NCBI RefSeq assembly: GCF_025717065.2
Contig: NZ_JAOVZO020000018.1
Coordinates: 1,269,052-1,333,051 of the forward strand
Origin: Tahibacter soli
GTDB lineage: Bacteria > Pseudomonadota > Gammaproteobacteria > Xanthomonadales > Rhodanobacteraceae
DNA length: 64,000 nt
Reading direction: 5' to 3'
A program made the translations under genes and the position numbers. The notes beneath the pieces are model-generated. The model saw only the letters and a program-made list of their open reading frames with translations. It had not been told where the DNA came from and searched no databases. Below, one piece after another: positions 24,974 to 31,815 of the stretch (the first letter of the stretch is position 1; every line of letters starts with the position of its first letter).

Positions 24974-26565
24974 CGATGGTCTCCGTGTTCGTCGTGCTTT
25001 GCGTCGTCTTGCGTGGCCTTCGGCGCCGGCCCGGAATGATCCATCCTGGAATGGTCCATCTTCGAGTGGTCCATCTTGGCGTGGTCCGCCTCGCCCGGGT
25101 CCGGCTTGGAGTGATCCATCGTCGAATGATCCACGCCGCCGTGACCTTCGCCGGCCTGCGGCGGCGCGACGATCGCCTCGACGCCGATCGTGCGTTCGCC
25201 GATCGCGGTTTCGCTCGGCAGGCGCGTGCCGATCGCGCGCGCGAGGTCCACGCGGGCGAGCCAGTAGTCGCGCACGGCTTCGAGATACCCCTGGTAGGCG
25301 TCGTATTCCTGCTGCTTGGTGAGCAGCAGTTCGAACGCGCCGATCAGCATGTAGTTGAAGCGTTCGAGCTGGCGCGCGACCGCGGCTTCGCGCTGCGGCA
25401 CGAGCGCGTCGCGATAGTCCTGCGCGATGCCGCGCATCGCCGCCACGCGTTCGACGCCGAGCCGCACGTCGTTGTCGATCGCAAGCTCGAGCTGCGCGAG
25501 ATCGGCGCGCGAGATTTCGAGCTGCGCCTGCGCGCGCGCGATCGCGGCCTGGCCCTGGTTGAACAGCGGCAGCGCGAGCGACAGCGTCGGGCCGGTCACG
25601 CGTTTCGCGCCGGTTTCGGTTTCCGTTTCGACGCCGACTTCCACGCTGCCGAGCAGGCGCCAGCGCCGCGCGACGCCGAGCGCGTCGGACAGGATCTCGA
25701 CCTCGCGCCGCGCGGCCGACAAGTCGAGCCGTTGCGCATGCGCGAGCTTCAGCAACGCGTCGAGATCGTCCTCGGCGGCGACCGGCGAGGCGAGCGGTAC
25801 GTCGAGCCGCCAAGCCTGGCTTTGCGCACCCGACAGGCCCATGCGCGCGTTGAGTGCGAGGCGGGCACGCGTCGCTTCGGCCTGCGCGCTCGTCGCCGCG
25901 ATGCGCGCCTGGCTCGCCGCGGCCTGTTCGAGTTTGAGCTGCAGCGCGTTGATGTTGCCCGCGTCGTAGAAGCGCTGCGCGAGTTCGGCCGATGCGGCCG
26001 CCGCCTTCGAGACGGCCGCGCGCATCGCGGCCACCTGTTCGGCGCCGGCCGCGGCGTACCAGTCGCGTTCGGTGTCGGCGCCGAGGTCGACCAGCGCGTT
26101 GGCGATCGTCTGCTGCGCGCGCACGTATTCGGCCTCGGCCAGACGACGCCGCGACGGCAGCAGCAACAGGTCGGCGAGCGGCGCGCCGAGTTCCGTCGTC
26201 GTCTTGCGCACGCCGTCGGCCTGCGCGGTCGATACCGCGAGCGTGGGATTGCCGATGCGGCTGGCTTCGACCACGTCGGCCTGGGCGATGCCGAGTTCGG
26301 CGTAGCGCGCCGCGATTTGCGGGTTGCGCAGTTGCGCGAGCGCGAACGCCGATGACGGCGTCAGCGGCGCGGCGACGAGTTCGGCGACGCGCGCGTCGAT
26401 CGCCGCGCGGCCGGCGGGGTCGGTACGCCACGCGAAGGCGCTCGGCAGGCGCTGCGCCACCAGTTGTTCCACCTGGTCGGCGCCGTCGCGGCGCGATACG
26501 GAGACGCAGCCGGCGAGCCACGCCAGGGCGACCACCAGGGGCAGTCGCGTGAGAGTTCGTTCCAT
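24970..26565 (-). CDS. TolC-family outer membrane protein with His/Met metal-binding tail
   Basis: A 531-residue outer membrane efflux factor. The signal is lipoprotein-like (LVVALAWLAGCVSVS, Cys at about residue 20). Two OEP repeats follow, with GNPTLAVSTAQADGV and the second-repeat GPTLSLALPLFNQGQAAIAR, and long coiled-coil helices between. After the fold (about residue 470) comes a tail with VDHSTMDHSKPD, AKMDHSKMDHSRMDHSG and an Asp/His-rich end, resembling the MDHSxM copper repeats of CopB proteins. No inner-membrane pump gene is in this operon, so it may act with another pump or as a CopB-like sink. ATG at 26565 precedes the lipobox. Confidence 0.88.
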   Translation of the reverse strand: MERTLTRLPLVVALAWLAGCVSVSRRDGADQVEQLVAQRLPSAFAWRTDPAGRAAIDARVAELVAAPLTPSSAFALAQLRNPQIAARYAELGIAQADVVEASRIGNPTLAVSTAQADGVRKTTTELGAPLADLLLLPSRRRLAEAEYVRAQQTIANALVDLGADTERDWYAAAGAEQVAAMRAAVSKAAAASAELAQRFYDAGNINALQLKLEQAAASQARIAATSAQAEATRARLALNARMGLSGAQSQAWRLDVPLASPVAAEDDLDALLKLAHAQRLDLSAARREVEILSDALGVARRWRLLGSVEVGVETETETGAKRVTGPTLSLALPLFNQGQAAIARAQAQLEISRADLAQLELAIDNDVRLGVERVAAMRGIAQDYRDALVPQREAAVARQLERFNYMLIGAFELLLTKQQEYDAYQGYLEAVRDYWLARVDLARAIGTRLPSETAIGERTIGVEAIVAPPQAGEGHGGVDHSTMDHSKPDPGEADHAKMDHSKMDHSRMDHSGPAPKATQDDAKHDEHGDHR

Positions 26566-26685
26566 CGTAAGACTCGATCGTCGGCATGCGCGGCGTCGGC
26601 ACGGAGCCGAGCCTGCGGCATGCACAGGAAAGGGCGCGTCGACGACGCGCGGTCGGCGTTCACGACCTGCGCGAGCAGGCCGGAA

Positions 26686-27084
26686 TCAGACGATGGGGGG
26701 TCGGAGCGCGACCGCGTAGCGCACGGTCGCGACATGCAGCGCGATCGGCAGGGCGGTGCGGGAATCCGCCGCGTACGGCGCGGACAGGCCGTTCGCGGGT
26801 ACGTTCGCGGCGAGCAGGCAGCCGCAGAGGCATTGACCGTGATTGCAGCAGTTGCCGTGCTTGCCGCCGTGGTCGGCGGCCGGCGCGAGGTGTTTGGACC
26901 CGGCGTATTCGGAAACGGGTTGTTCGGAAACGTCGCCGGCTTCGCTTTCGTGACACGAGCCTTCGTGATCGGCGCTCTGCGCCGCGGCCGGCACGCCGCC
27001 GTGATGCGCCATGGCAACGGGCGCGAAAAACCCGTTGAGGCACAGCACGCAGGCGAGCAGGAGGCGAACGGCGAGACGCAGCAC
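26686..27084 (-). CDS. copL: CopL-family metal-binding regulatory protein
   Basis: A 132-residue exported Cys/His-rich protein, first gene of the copper operon. Signal peptide LAVRLLLACVLCLNGFFAPV ends near residue 25 (AMA-HHGG). The mature part has HHGG, ADHEGSCHESEAG, ADHGGKHGNCCNHG and QCLCGCLLA, all possible Cu ligands. CopL of Xanthomonas copLAB is needed for copper-induced expression of the operon; the mechanism is not settled. It starts with GTG at 27084 because no ATG fits before the signal peptide. The TolC-like gene follows 120 nt downstream. Confidence 0.85.
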   Translation of the reverse strand: MLRLAVRLLLACVLCLNGFFAPVAMAHHGGVPAAAQSADHEGSCHESEAGDVSEQPVSEYAGSKHLAPAADHGGKHGNCCNHGQCLCGCLLAANVPANGLSAPYAADSRTALPIALHVATVRYAVALRPPIV

Positions 27085-27176
27085 GACGGTTCCGACGACG
27101 AAGACGGCGCATAGACTGCGCGCCGATCGTCAAAGTTTCAAGGCGTTGCGCGCTTTTTTGCGACAGTGCGAAAGAT

Positions 27177-27211
27177 CCGCAGGCCGCCCAGGGTGAGAGG
27201 GCGGCCTGCGG
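27177..27211. terminator. Hairpin in the divergent spacer
   Basis: CCGCAGGCCGCCC at 27177-27189 pairs perfectly with GGGCGGCCTGCGG at 27199-27211, 9-nt loop. It could insulate the two divergent operons or form a leader structure for copL. There is no T-run on the + side. Confidence 0.5.
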
Positions 27212-27483
27212 CGAACCGTGTCGTGGCCTACACGGTCGGTACCGCGCGGCGGCACTGCGGGCGCCGCCGACGGGGTCTGCGCTGCGAATCGGAGGGAGAA
27301 GCTGGGGGGAGAATCGCGGCGCATCCCGTGCCCTGAAGTATCCGCGGCGGCGCCGTCGCGGACATCACCGATTCATCACAGCGGCATTCGGTTTCCCTGT
27401 CATTTGTATAACGTCTGCCTTTCGTTGCGTGTTCGGCGGATGTACGAGCGCCGTCGCGCCGTCGGGTTCGCGCTGCATCGCGT

Positions 27484-27508
27484 CATATTATGTCGTTGAC
27501 ATAGTATG
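27484..27508 (+). promoter_or_regulatory. Promoter with palindromic operator of the YjfI/flotillin operon
   Basis: CATATTATGTC, 3-nt spacer, GACATAGTATG: 10 of 11 arm positions are complementary. A perfect -35 TTGACA (27496-27501) lies inside the palindrome; a possible -10 TAGTTT lies 18 bp downstream and is weak. The AT-rich dyad stands out in GC-rich DNA and lies 70 bp before the first gene. Confidence 0.6.
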
Positions 27509-27578
27509 TCGCGGCCCGTTAGTTTCGAGGCCGTCAGGAAGCAGGTTCGTGGGGATGGCCGACGGGGAAGGAGGACGC

Positions 27579-28004
27579 ATGCCGAGCCGGCGCAAGCTCG
27601 TATCGTTGGTGAGTGCCTCGGTGCCGCGGCTGCGGCGGCAGCTGGCGATCGACGCGATCGACGTCGCGTCCGTCCCCGGCGAAGTGCCGGTCGTCGAAAT
27701 CGGCTTTCCGGGCAGCGAGCGCCTGTCGATCTACGTCACCGATGCCACAAGCCAGCTTTTGTGCATCTGCTATTTGTGGCGCGACGCCGACGTCAAGCCG
27801 CGCCGGCGCGCCCGGCTTCTCGAAACGCTGCTCGATCTCAACCCGAGCGTGCCGCTGTCGGCGTTCGGCCGCATCGGCGAACACTTCGTGCTCGTCGGCG
27901 CGCTCGGCCCCGGCGCCACCGCGGACGACATGGCGCTGGAACTGGCGACCTTGTCGGACAACGCGCGCGACGCGATCGCGACGCTCGCCGAATTCCTGGA
28001 GTAG
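27579..28004 (+). CDS. yjfI: YjfI family protein (DUF2170)
   Basis: A 141-residue cytoplasmic protein of the YjfI/DUF2170 family, recognised by PVVEIGFPGSERLSIYVTDA (about residues 32-51), then LCICYLWRDADVKPRRRARL and LLDLNPSVPLSAFGRIGEHF. The C-terminal ADDMALELATLSDNARDAIA is the last conserved helix. In E. coli yjfI lies next to yjfJ (PspA/IM30 family). Function unknown; membrane-stress association is inferred. Start ATG at 27579 has AAGGAGG 4 nt upstream, the best ribosome binding site in the region; the frame extends upstream but crosses the promoter. First gene of a six-gene operon. Confidence 0.88.
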   Translation: MPSRRKLVSLVSASVPRLRRQLAIDAIDVASVPGEVPVVEIGFPGSERLSIYVTDATSQLLCICYLWRDADVKPRRRARLLETLLDLNPSVPLSAFGRIGEHFVLVGALGPGATADDMALELATLSDNARDAIATLAEFLE

Positions 28005-28008
28005 GGCG

Positions 28009-28566
28009 ATGGCCTGGTGGGACGACATACTCGGCATGCTCAAGGACGAGTTCGCAGCGAACGCCAAGCCGGCCGCGCACGCCGAACCCGCGTCGATGCG
28101 GCAGGCGCAGAACCTGTTGCGGCGCACGTCGCGCGAACTCGTGGCCGCGCGCACGCGCGCCGACGCGCTGCGCAAGCGCCTGGCGCGCACGCAGGCCGAT
28201 CTCGATGCGCTGACGCGTACGCAGAACAACCCGCGCTACCGCGAACGCTTGGCCGCGCTCGCGCAGTCGATCGCCGCCGAAAGCGCCGCCGCCGGCGGCT
28301 TCGCCGCGCACATCGCGCAGATCGATGCGCTGCACGACGGCGTCGAACGGCAGTTGCGGCAGTTCGAGCGCGACGTCGCGATGGCGCGCAGCGCGCATGC
28401 GGCACGCGAAGCCACGAGCGCGGCCGCGCGCAAGCGCGCGGCCGCGCGGCCGACTCCCGGCGCCGAGCCGGGTTTCAGGCGCAAGCGTCCCGACGCGGTC
28501 ATGCAGCGGCTCAAGGATCTGCCGCCGCGCGCGAAAACCGCAAAAAAGCCGCGGGCGCCGCGATGA
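28009..28566 (+). CDS. Coiled-coil protein at the PspA/IM30-like position
   Basis: A 185-residue protein starting MAWWDDILGMLKDEF, an amphipathic N-terminal helix that could bind membranes, as in PspA. Residues about 30-150 are almost entirely helical and Arg/Ala/Gln-rich (NLLRRTSRELVAARTRADAL; AQIDALHDGVERQLRQFERD), a predicted coiled coil. The basic C-terminus is KDLPPRAKTAKKPRAPR. In yjf loci this position is held by a PspA/IM30 protein (YjfJ), but sequence similarity is not obvious here, so the role is inferred from context. Its ATG is 5 nt after the yjfI stop and its end overlaps the next gene by ATGA. Confidence 0.7.
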   Translation: MAWWDDILGMLKDEFAANAKPAAHAEPASMRQAQNLLRRTSRELVAARTRADALRKRLARTQADLDALTRTQNNPRYRERLAALAQSIAAESAAAGGFAAHIAQIDALHDGVERQLRQFERDVAMARSAHAAREATSAAARKRAAARPTPGAEPGFRRKRPDAVMQRLKDLPPRAKTAKKPRAPR

Positions 28567-28916
28567 AGACCGAACGCCTGCCGACGAGCTGGCGTTCCGC
28601 GCAGCCGGCGCTGCGCGCGGTGCAGGTCGCGTTCGACGTTTCGGAAACCGTGCTGCGCGAAATCCGCGCCGCGGCGTACGAATCCAACCTTTCCAATTCC
28701 GACCAGGTTCGGGTCGTGCTCGGTCTGTCGTTGATCCGACAGGCCAAGCGCCCGCGCCTGACCGTCAGCCTGAGCGCGGACGACTACCGCCAGCTCGGCC
28801 GTCGCTACGGCCTCGATCCCGACGACTCGCTCGCGATCAAGGAACGCGTGATGGCCGAACTGCTGGCGTTCGCGTCCGAGCGTGGCGCCAAGCGCAAGAG
28901 GAAATCCCAGACATGA
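28563..28916 (+). CDS. Small protein with two ribbon-helix-helix-like units
   Basis: A 117-residue protein that I cannot assign to a named family. It shows two strand-helix-helix stretches: AVQVAFDVSETVLREIRAAA followed by SNSDQVRVVLGLSLI (about residues 18-60), and RLTVSLSADDYRQLGRRYGL followed by DSLAIKERVMAELLAFA (about 63-103). Each resembles a ribbon-helix-helix DNA-binding unit, so one chain might form an intramolecular dimer. The C-terminus is basic (KRKRKSQT). It could be the regulator of the palindromic operator at 27484-27508 (inference). ATGA overlaps join it to both neighbours (28563-28566 and 28913-28916). Confidence 0.65.
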   Translation: MKTERLPTSWRSAQPALRAVQVAFDVSETVLREIRAAAYESNLSNSDQVRVVLGLSLIRQAKRPRLTVSLSADDYRQLGRRYGLDPDDSLAIKERVMAELLAFASERGAKRKRKSQT

Positions 28917-29539
28917 CGTTCGTTTACGTGTTGACGCACTATCCGGGCATGGTGCCGACGGTGCTGGTCGGTGTATTGATGGTGTTCTGGCTGCTCGTGA
29001 TCGCCGGGCTGTTCGACTTCGAGTCGGTCGGCCCCGACTGGCTCGGCGACGCCGACCTCTCGCACGACGGCGACGTCGGCGCGCCGGCCGTGCTCGCCGC
29101 GCTCGGACTCGACCGCCTGCCGTTTTCGGTCGTCGTCACCGCGATCGCCGTGTGGTGGTGGCTGCTGACGATGCTCGCATCGCCGCTGCTGGCGTGGCTG
29201 CCGCTGCCGACGTGGCTCGCCGGCAGCGTGCTGCTGTTCGCCGCGTTCGCCGCGAGCGTGCCGCTCGCGGCGCTGACGTTGCGGCCGCTCAAGCCGATCT
29301 TCATCGTGCACGAAGCCGCGCAGCAGGCCAGCGCGATCGGCAAGGTGTGCCGCATCGTCACCTCGAGCGTCGAGGAAAACTTCGGCCAGGCCGAAGTGGA
29401 GATCGAAGCGGGCAACCGCATCCGCGTGCAGGTGTGCGCGACCGAGCCGAACCGGCTCGCGAAAGATTCGCGCGCGCTGATCATCGAGCACGACAAATTA
29501 CGGAACAGATATCTGGTCGCGGAGTACGACGGTCCGTAA
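28913..29539 (+). CDS. YqiJ-like OB-fold membrane protein
   Basis: A 208-residue inner-membrane protein with three hydrophobic segments: PTVLVGVLMVFWLLVIAGLF (about residues 14-33), LPFSVVVTAIAVWWWLLTML (about 66-85) and LAGSVLLFAAFAASVPLAAL (about 101-120). A soluble C-terminal domain of about 80 residues (GKVCRIVTSSVEENFGQAEV; LAKDSRALIIEHDKLRNRYL) looks like the NfeD/YqiJ OB fold. NfeD-type proteins partner flotillins and usually precede them, as here: the flotillin gene starts 48 nt downstream. It likely anchors or scaffolds the flotillin assembly. ATG at 28913 overlaps the upstream stop (ATGA). Confidence 0.85.
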   Translation: MTFVYVLTHYPGMVPTVLVGVLMVFWLLVIAGLFDFESVGPDWLGDADLSHDGDVGAPAVLAALGLDRLPFSVVVTAIAVWWWLLTMLASPLLAWLPLPTWLAGSVLLFAAFAASVPLAALTLRPLKPIFIVHEAAQQASAIGKVCRIVTSSVEENFGQAEVEIEAGNRIRVQVCATEPNRLAKDSRALIIEHDKLRNRYLVAEYDGP

Positions 29540-29587
29540 CGGTCCGGCAGCGACGCCCTTTCACGCATACCACCAAGAGCAACGACC

Positions 29588-31645
29588 ATGGATATCGCTT
29601 TCGTCACATTGATCGTCGTCGTCGTCTTCGCCGTCATCGCGCTGTTCGGCGTCATGGCGCTGATCGCGAAGTTCTACCAGAAGGTCGACCAGGGTCACGC
29701 GATGATCGTCAACACGATGCGTGCCGAACCCGAAGTCACCTTTACCGGCCGTCTGGTGATTCCGATCCTGCATCGCCGCGAGATCATGGACATTTCGCTC
29801 AAGACGATCGAGATCGAGCGCATGGGCAAGGAAGGCCTCATCTGCCTCGACAACATGCGCGCCGACATCAAGGTGAAGTTCTTCGTGCGCGTGAACAAGA
29901 CGCGCGACGACGTGCTGCGCGTGGCGCAGGGCATCGGCTGCCAGCGCGCCAGCAACCAGGCGACGCTCGAAGACCTCTTCAGCGCGAAGTTTTCCGAGGC
30001 GCTCAAGACCGTCGGCAAGTCGATGGATTTCGTCGATCTCTACGGTGCGCGCGACCGCTTCCGCGACCAGATCGTGCGGCAGATCGGCGACGAGCTGTCG
30101 GGCTACGTGCTCGAAGACGCCGCGATCGACTATCTCGAACAGACGCCGCTCGAAAAGCTCGATCCGCACAACATCCTCGACGCGCAGGGCATCCGCAAGA
30201 TCACCGAGCTGACGGCCGAGCAGAACGTCAACACGAACGAACTGCGCCGCAACGAGGAAATGCGCATCAAGAAAAAGGACGTCGAGACGGCCGAGGCCGT
30301 GCTCGAGCTCGAACGCCAGAAGGCGCACGCCGAGGCGAACCAGCAGCGCGAAATCGCGATCACCAAAGCGCGCGAGGAAGCCGAAGCCGCTCGCGTGCAG
30401 GCCGAGGAACGCGCCAAGTCGGAAACCGCGCGCCTGCTTGCCGACCAGCAGATCGCCGTGCAGAGCGAGAACATGAAGCGCGAGTCGGAAGTGGCCGAGA
30501 AGAACCGGCAGCGCGCGGTCGCGATCGAGGAAGAAAAGGTCACGCGCGCGCGCGACCTCGAAATCGTCGACCGCGAGCGCGAAGTGACGCTGCAGCGCAT
30601 CGAAAAGGAAAAAGCGGTCGAAGTGCAGAAAAAGGCGATCGCCGACGTGATCCGCGAGCGCATCGTCGTGGAACGCACCGTCGCCGAGCAGGAAGAAGAG
30701 ATCAAGAACCTGCGCAACCTCGCCGAAGCCGAGCGCACGAAGAAGAGCACCATCGTGCTCGCCGAAGGCCAGGCCGAGGAGAAGTTCATCGCCGAGGTGA
30801 AAGAAGCGCTCGCGAGCGAACAGCGCGCCAAGCACAAGGCCGCCGAGGAACTCACGCTCGCCGACGCGCGCCTCGCGATCGCGTCGAAGACCGCGGAGGG
30901 CAAGAAGCGCGAAGCCGAAGGCGTCGAGGCGCTTGCGGCCGCCGGCGGCCTCGCGCAGGCGAAGGTCGCCATCGCGCAAGCCGATGCGAAGGAGAAGGAA
31001 GGCCTCGTCGAAGCGAAGGTGAAGCTCGCCGACGCCGAAGCGATCGCCAAGCACGGCGTGGCGCAGGCCGATTCGCTGCGCCTGAAGCTCGAAGCCGAAG
31101 CGGCGGGTCGCCACAAGCACGGCGAAGCGGAAGCCGCGGCGATCGCCGCGCGCTTCGCGGCGGAGTCGGGCGGCCTGAAGGACAAGTTCGACGCGATGAG
31201 CGCGATGAGCGCCGACACGCGCGCGCACGAAGAGCAGCGCATGCAGCTCGACTACGCGCATGCCGAGAATCTCAAGCGAATCGAGGCGAACACGTCGATC
31301 GCGCGCGAGCAGGCGCAGATCCTGTCGACGGCGCTGGGCGCGGCGAAGATCGAGATCGTCGGCGGCGACGGCGAATACTTCGAGCGCTTCATGCGTTCGC
31401 TCGCGATCGGCCGTTCGATCGACGGCACGGTCGACCGCAGCGCGCTGCTGTCGCAGGCGTTCGCGGATCACAAGAGCGGCAAGCGCGACCTGATCGCCGA
31501 CGCGCGCGACCTGATCGCGGCGGTCGGCGGCGCCGACGCGGTGCGCGATCTGTCGGTCGCCGCGCTGATGCAGAAGCTGACGGCGGCGGGGAAGGGCAAG
31601 GAGGCAGAACAGTTGAAGAAGCTGCTGGGGGATTCGGGGCAGTAG
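29588..31645 (+). CDS. yqiK: Flotillin family protein (YqiK-like)
   Basis: A 685-residue flotillin. N-terminal membrane segment VTLIVVVVFAVIALFGVMAL (about residues 6-25), then the SPFH/band 7 domain (about 30-200: FTGRLVIPILHRREIMDISL, NMRADIKVKFFVRVNKTRDD). Residues about 215-560 are a long Ala/Glu/Lys/Arg coiled coil typical of flotillins (ELERQKAHAEANQQREIAIT). The C-terminal part (ALGAAKIEIVGGDGEYFERF onward, about 575-685) is the flotillin oligomerisation region. It is expected to form ring-like scaffolds at the inner membrane with the YqiJ-like protein. Followed by a long inverted repeat before the ATPase gene. Confidence 0.92.
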   Translation: MDIAFVTLIVVVVFAVIALFGVMALIAKFYQKVDQGHAMIVNTMRAEPEVTFTGRLVIPILHRREIMDISLKTIEIERMGKEGLICLDNMRADIKVKFFVRVNKTRDDVLRVAQGIGCQRASNQATLEDLFSAKFSEALKTVGKSMDFVDLYGARDRFRDQIVRQIGDELSGYVLEDAAIDYLEQTPLEKLDPHNILDAQGIRKITELTAEQNVNTNELRRNEEMRIKKKDVETAEAVLELERQKAHAEANQQREIAITKAREEAEAARVQAEERAKSETARLLADQQIAVQSENMKRESEVAEKNRQRAVAIEEEKVTRARDLEIVDREREVTLQRIEKEKAVEVQKKAIADVIRERIVVERTVAEQEEEIKNLRNLAEAERTKKSTIVLAEGQAEEKFIAEVKEALASEQRAKHKAAEELTLADARLAIASKTAEGKKREAEGVEALAAAGGLAQAKVAIAQADAKEKEGLVEAKVKLADAEAIAKHGVAQADSLRLKLEAEAAGRHKHGEAEAAAIAARFAAESGGLKDKFDAMSAMSADTRAHEEQRMQLDYAHAENLKRIEANTSIAREQAQILSTALGAAKIEIVGGDGEYFERFMRSLAIGRSIDGTVDRSALLSQAFADHKSGKRDLIADARDLIAAVGGADAVRDLSVAALMQKLTAAGKGKEAEQLKKLLGDSGQ

Positions 31646-31672
31646 CGCGCGGCGACGCGATGCGATGCGACT

Positions 31673-31800
31673 CCCTCTCCCCCGCGCTCGCGCGGGGGAG
31701 AGGGGTGGGGTGAGGGGGCGACGCGGCGATATGCGTCGATGCGTATTTGTCGCCGCCCCCTCACCCAACCCTCTCCCCCAAGCGAGCTTGGGGGAGAGGG
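31673..31800. repeat. Inverted pair of CCCTCTCCCCC-type intergenic repeats
   Basis: Copy 1 (31673-31723) and copy 2 (31751-31800) share the core hairpin CCCTCTCCCCC..GGGGGAGAGGG plus a GGGTGAGGGGGCG extension and are in opposite orientation, so the whole 128 bp can fold into a cruciform-like structure. A third copy lies at 46358-46409. This type is scattered in many proteobacterial genomes. Its place between the flotillin and ATPase genes could lower read-through. Confidence 0.8.
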
Positions 31801-31815
31801 CTTTCCCCGGCCGCG

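Larger units (their letters stand above)
27085..27578. other. Divergent intergenic region: copper operon versus YjfI/flotillin operon
   Basis: About 490 bp with no convincing gene. It holds a strong 13-bp hairpin (27177-27211) and an AT-rich palindromic promoter element (27484-27508). The copL promoter must also lie here, reading left. Short ORFs in this stretch are Arg-rich shadows. Confidence 0.6.

Noticed and set aside
27429..27578. Upstream in-frame extension of the YjfI gene
   Set aside because: It would cross the promoter palindrome; the strong AAGGAGG before ATG 27579 decides the start.
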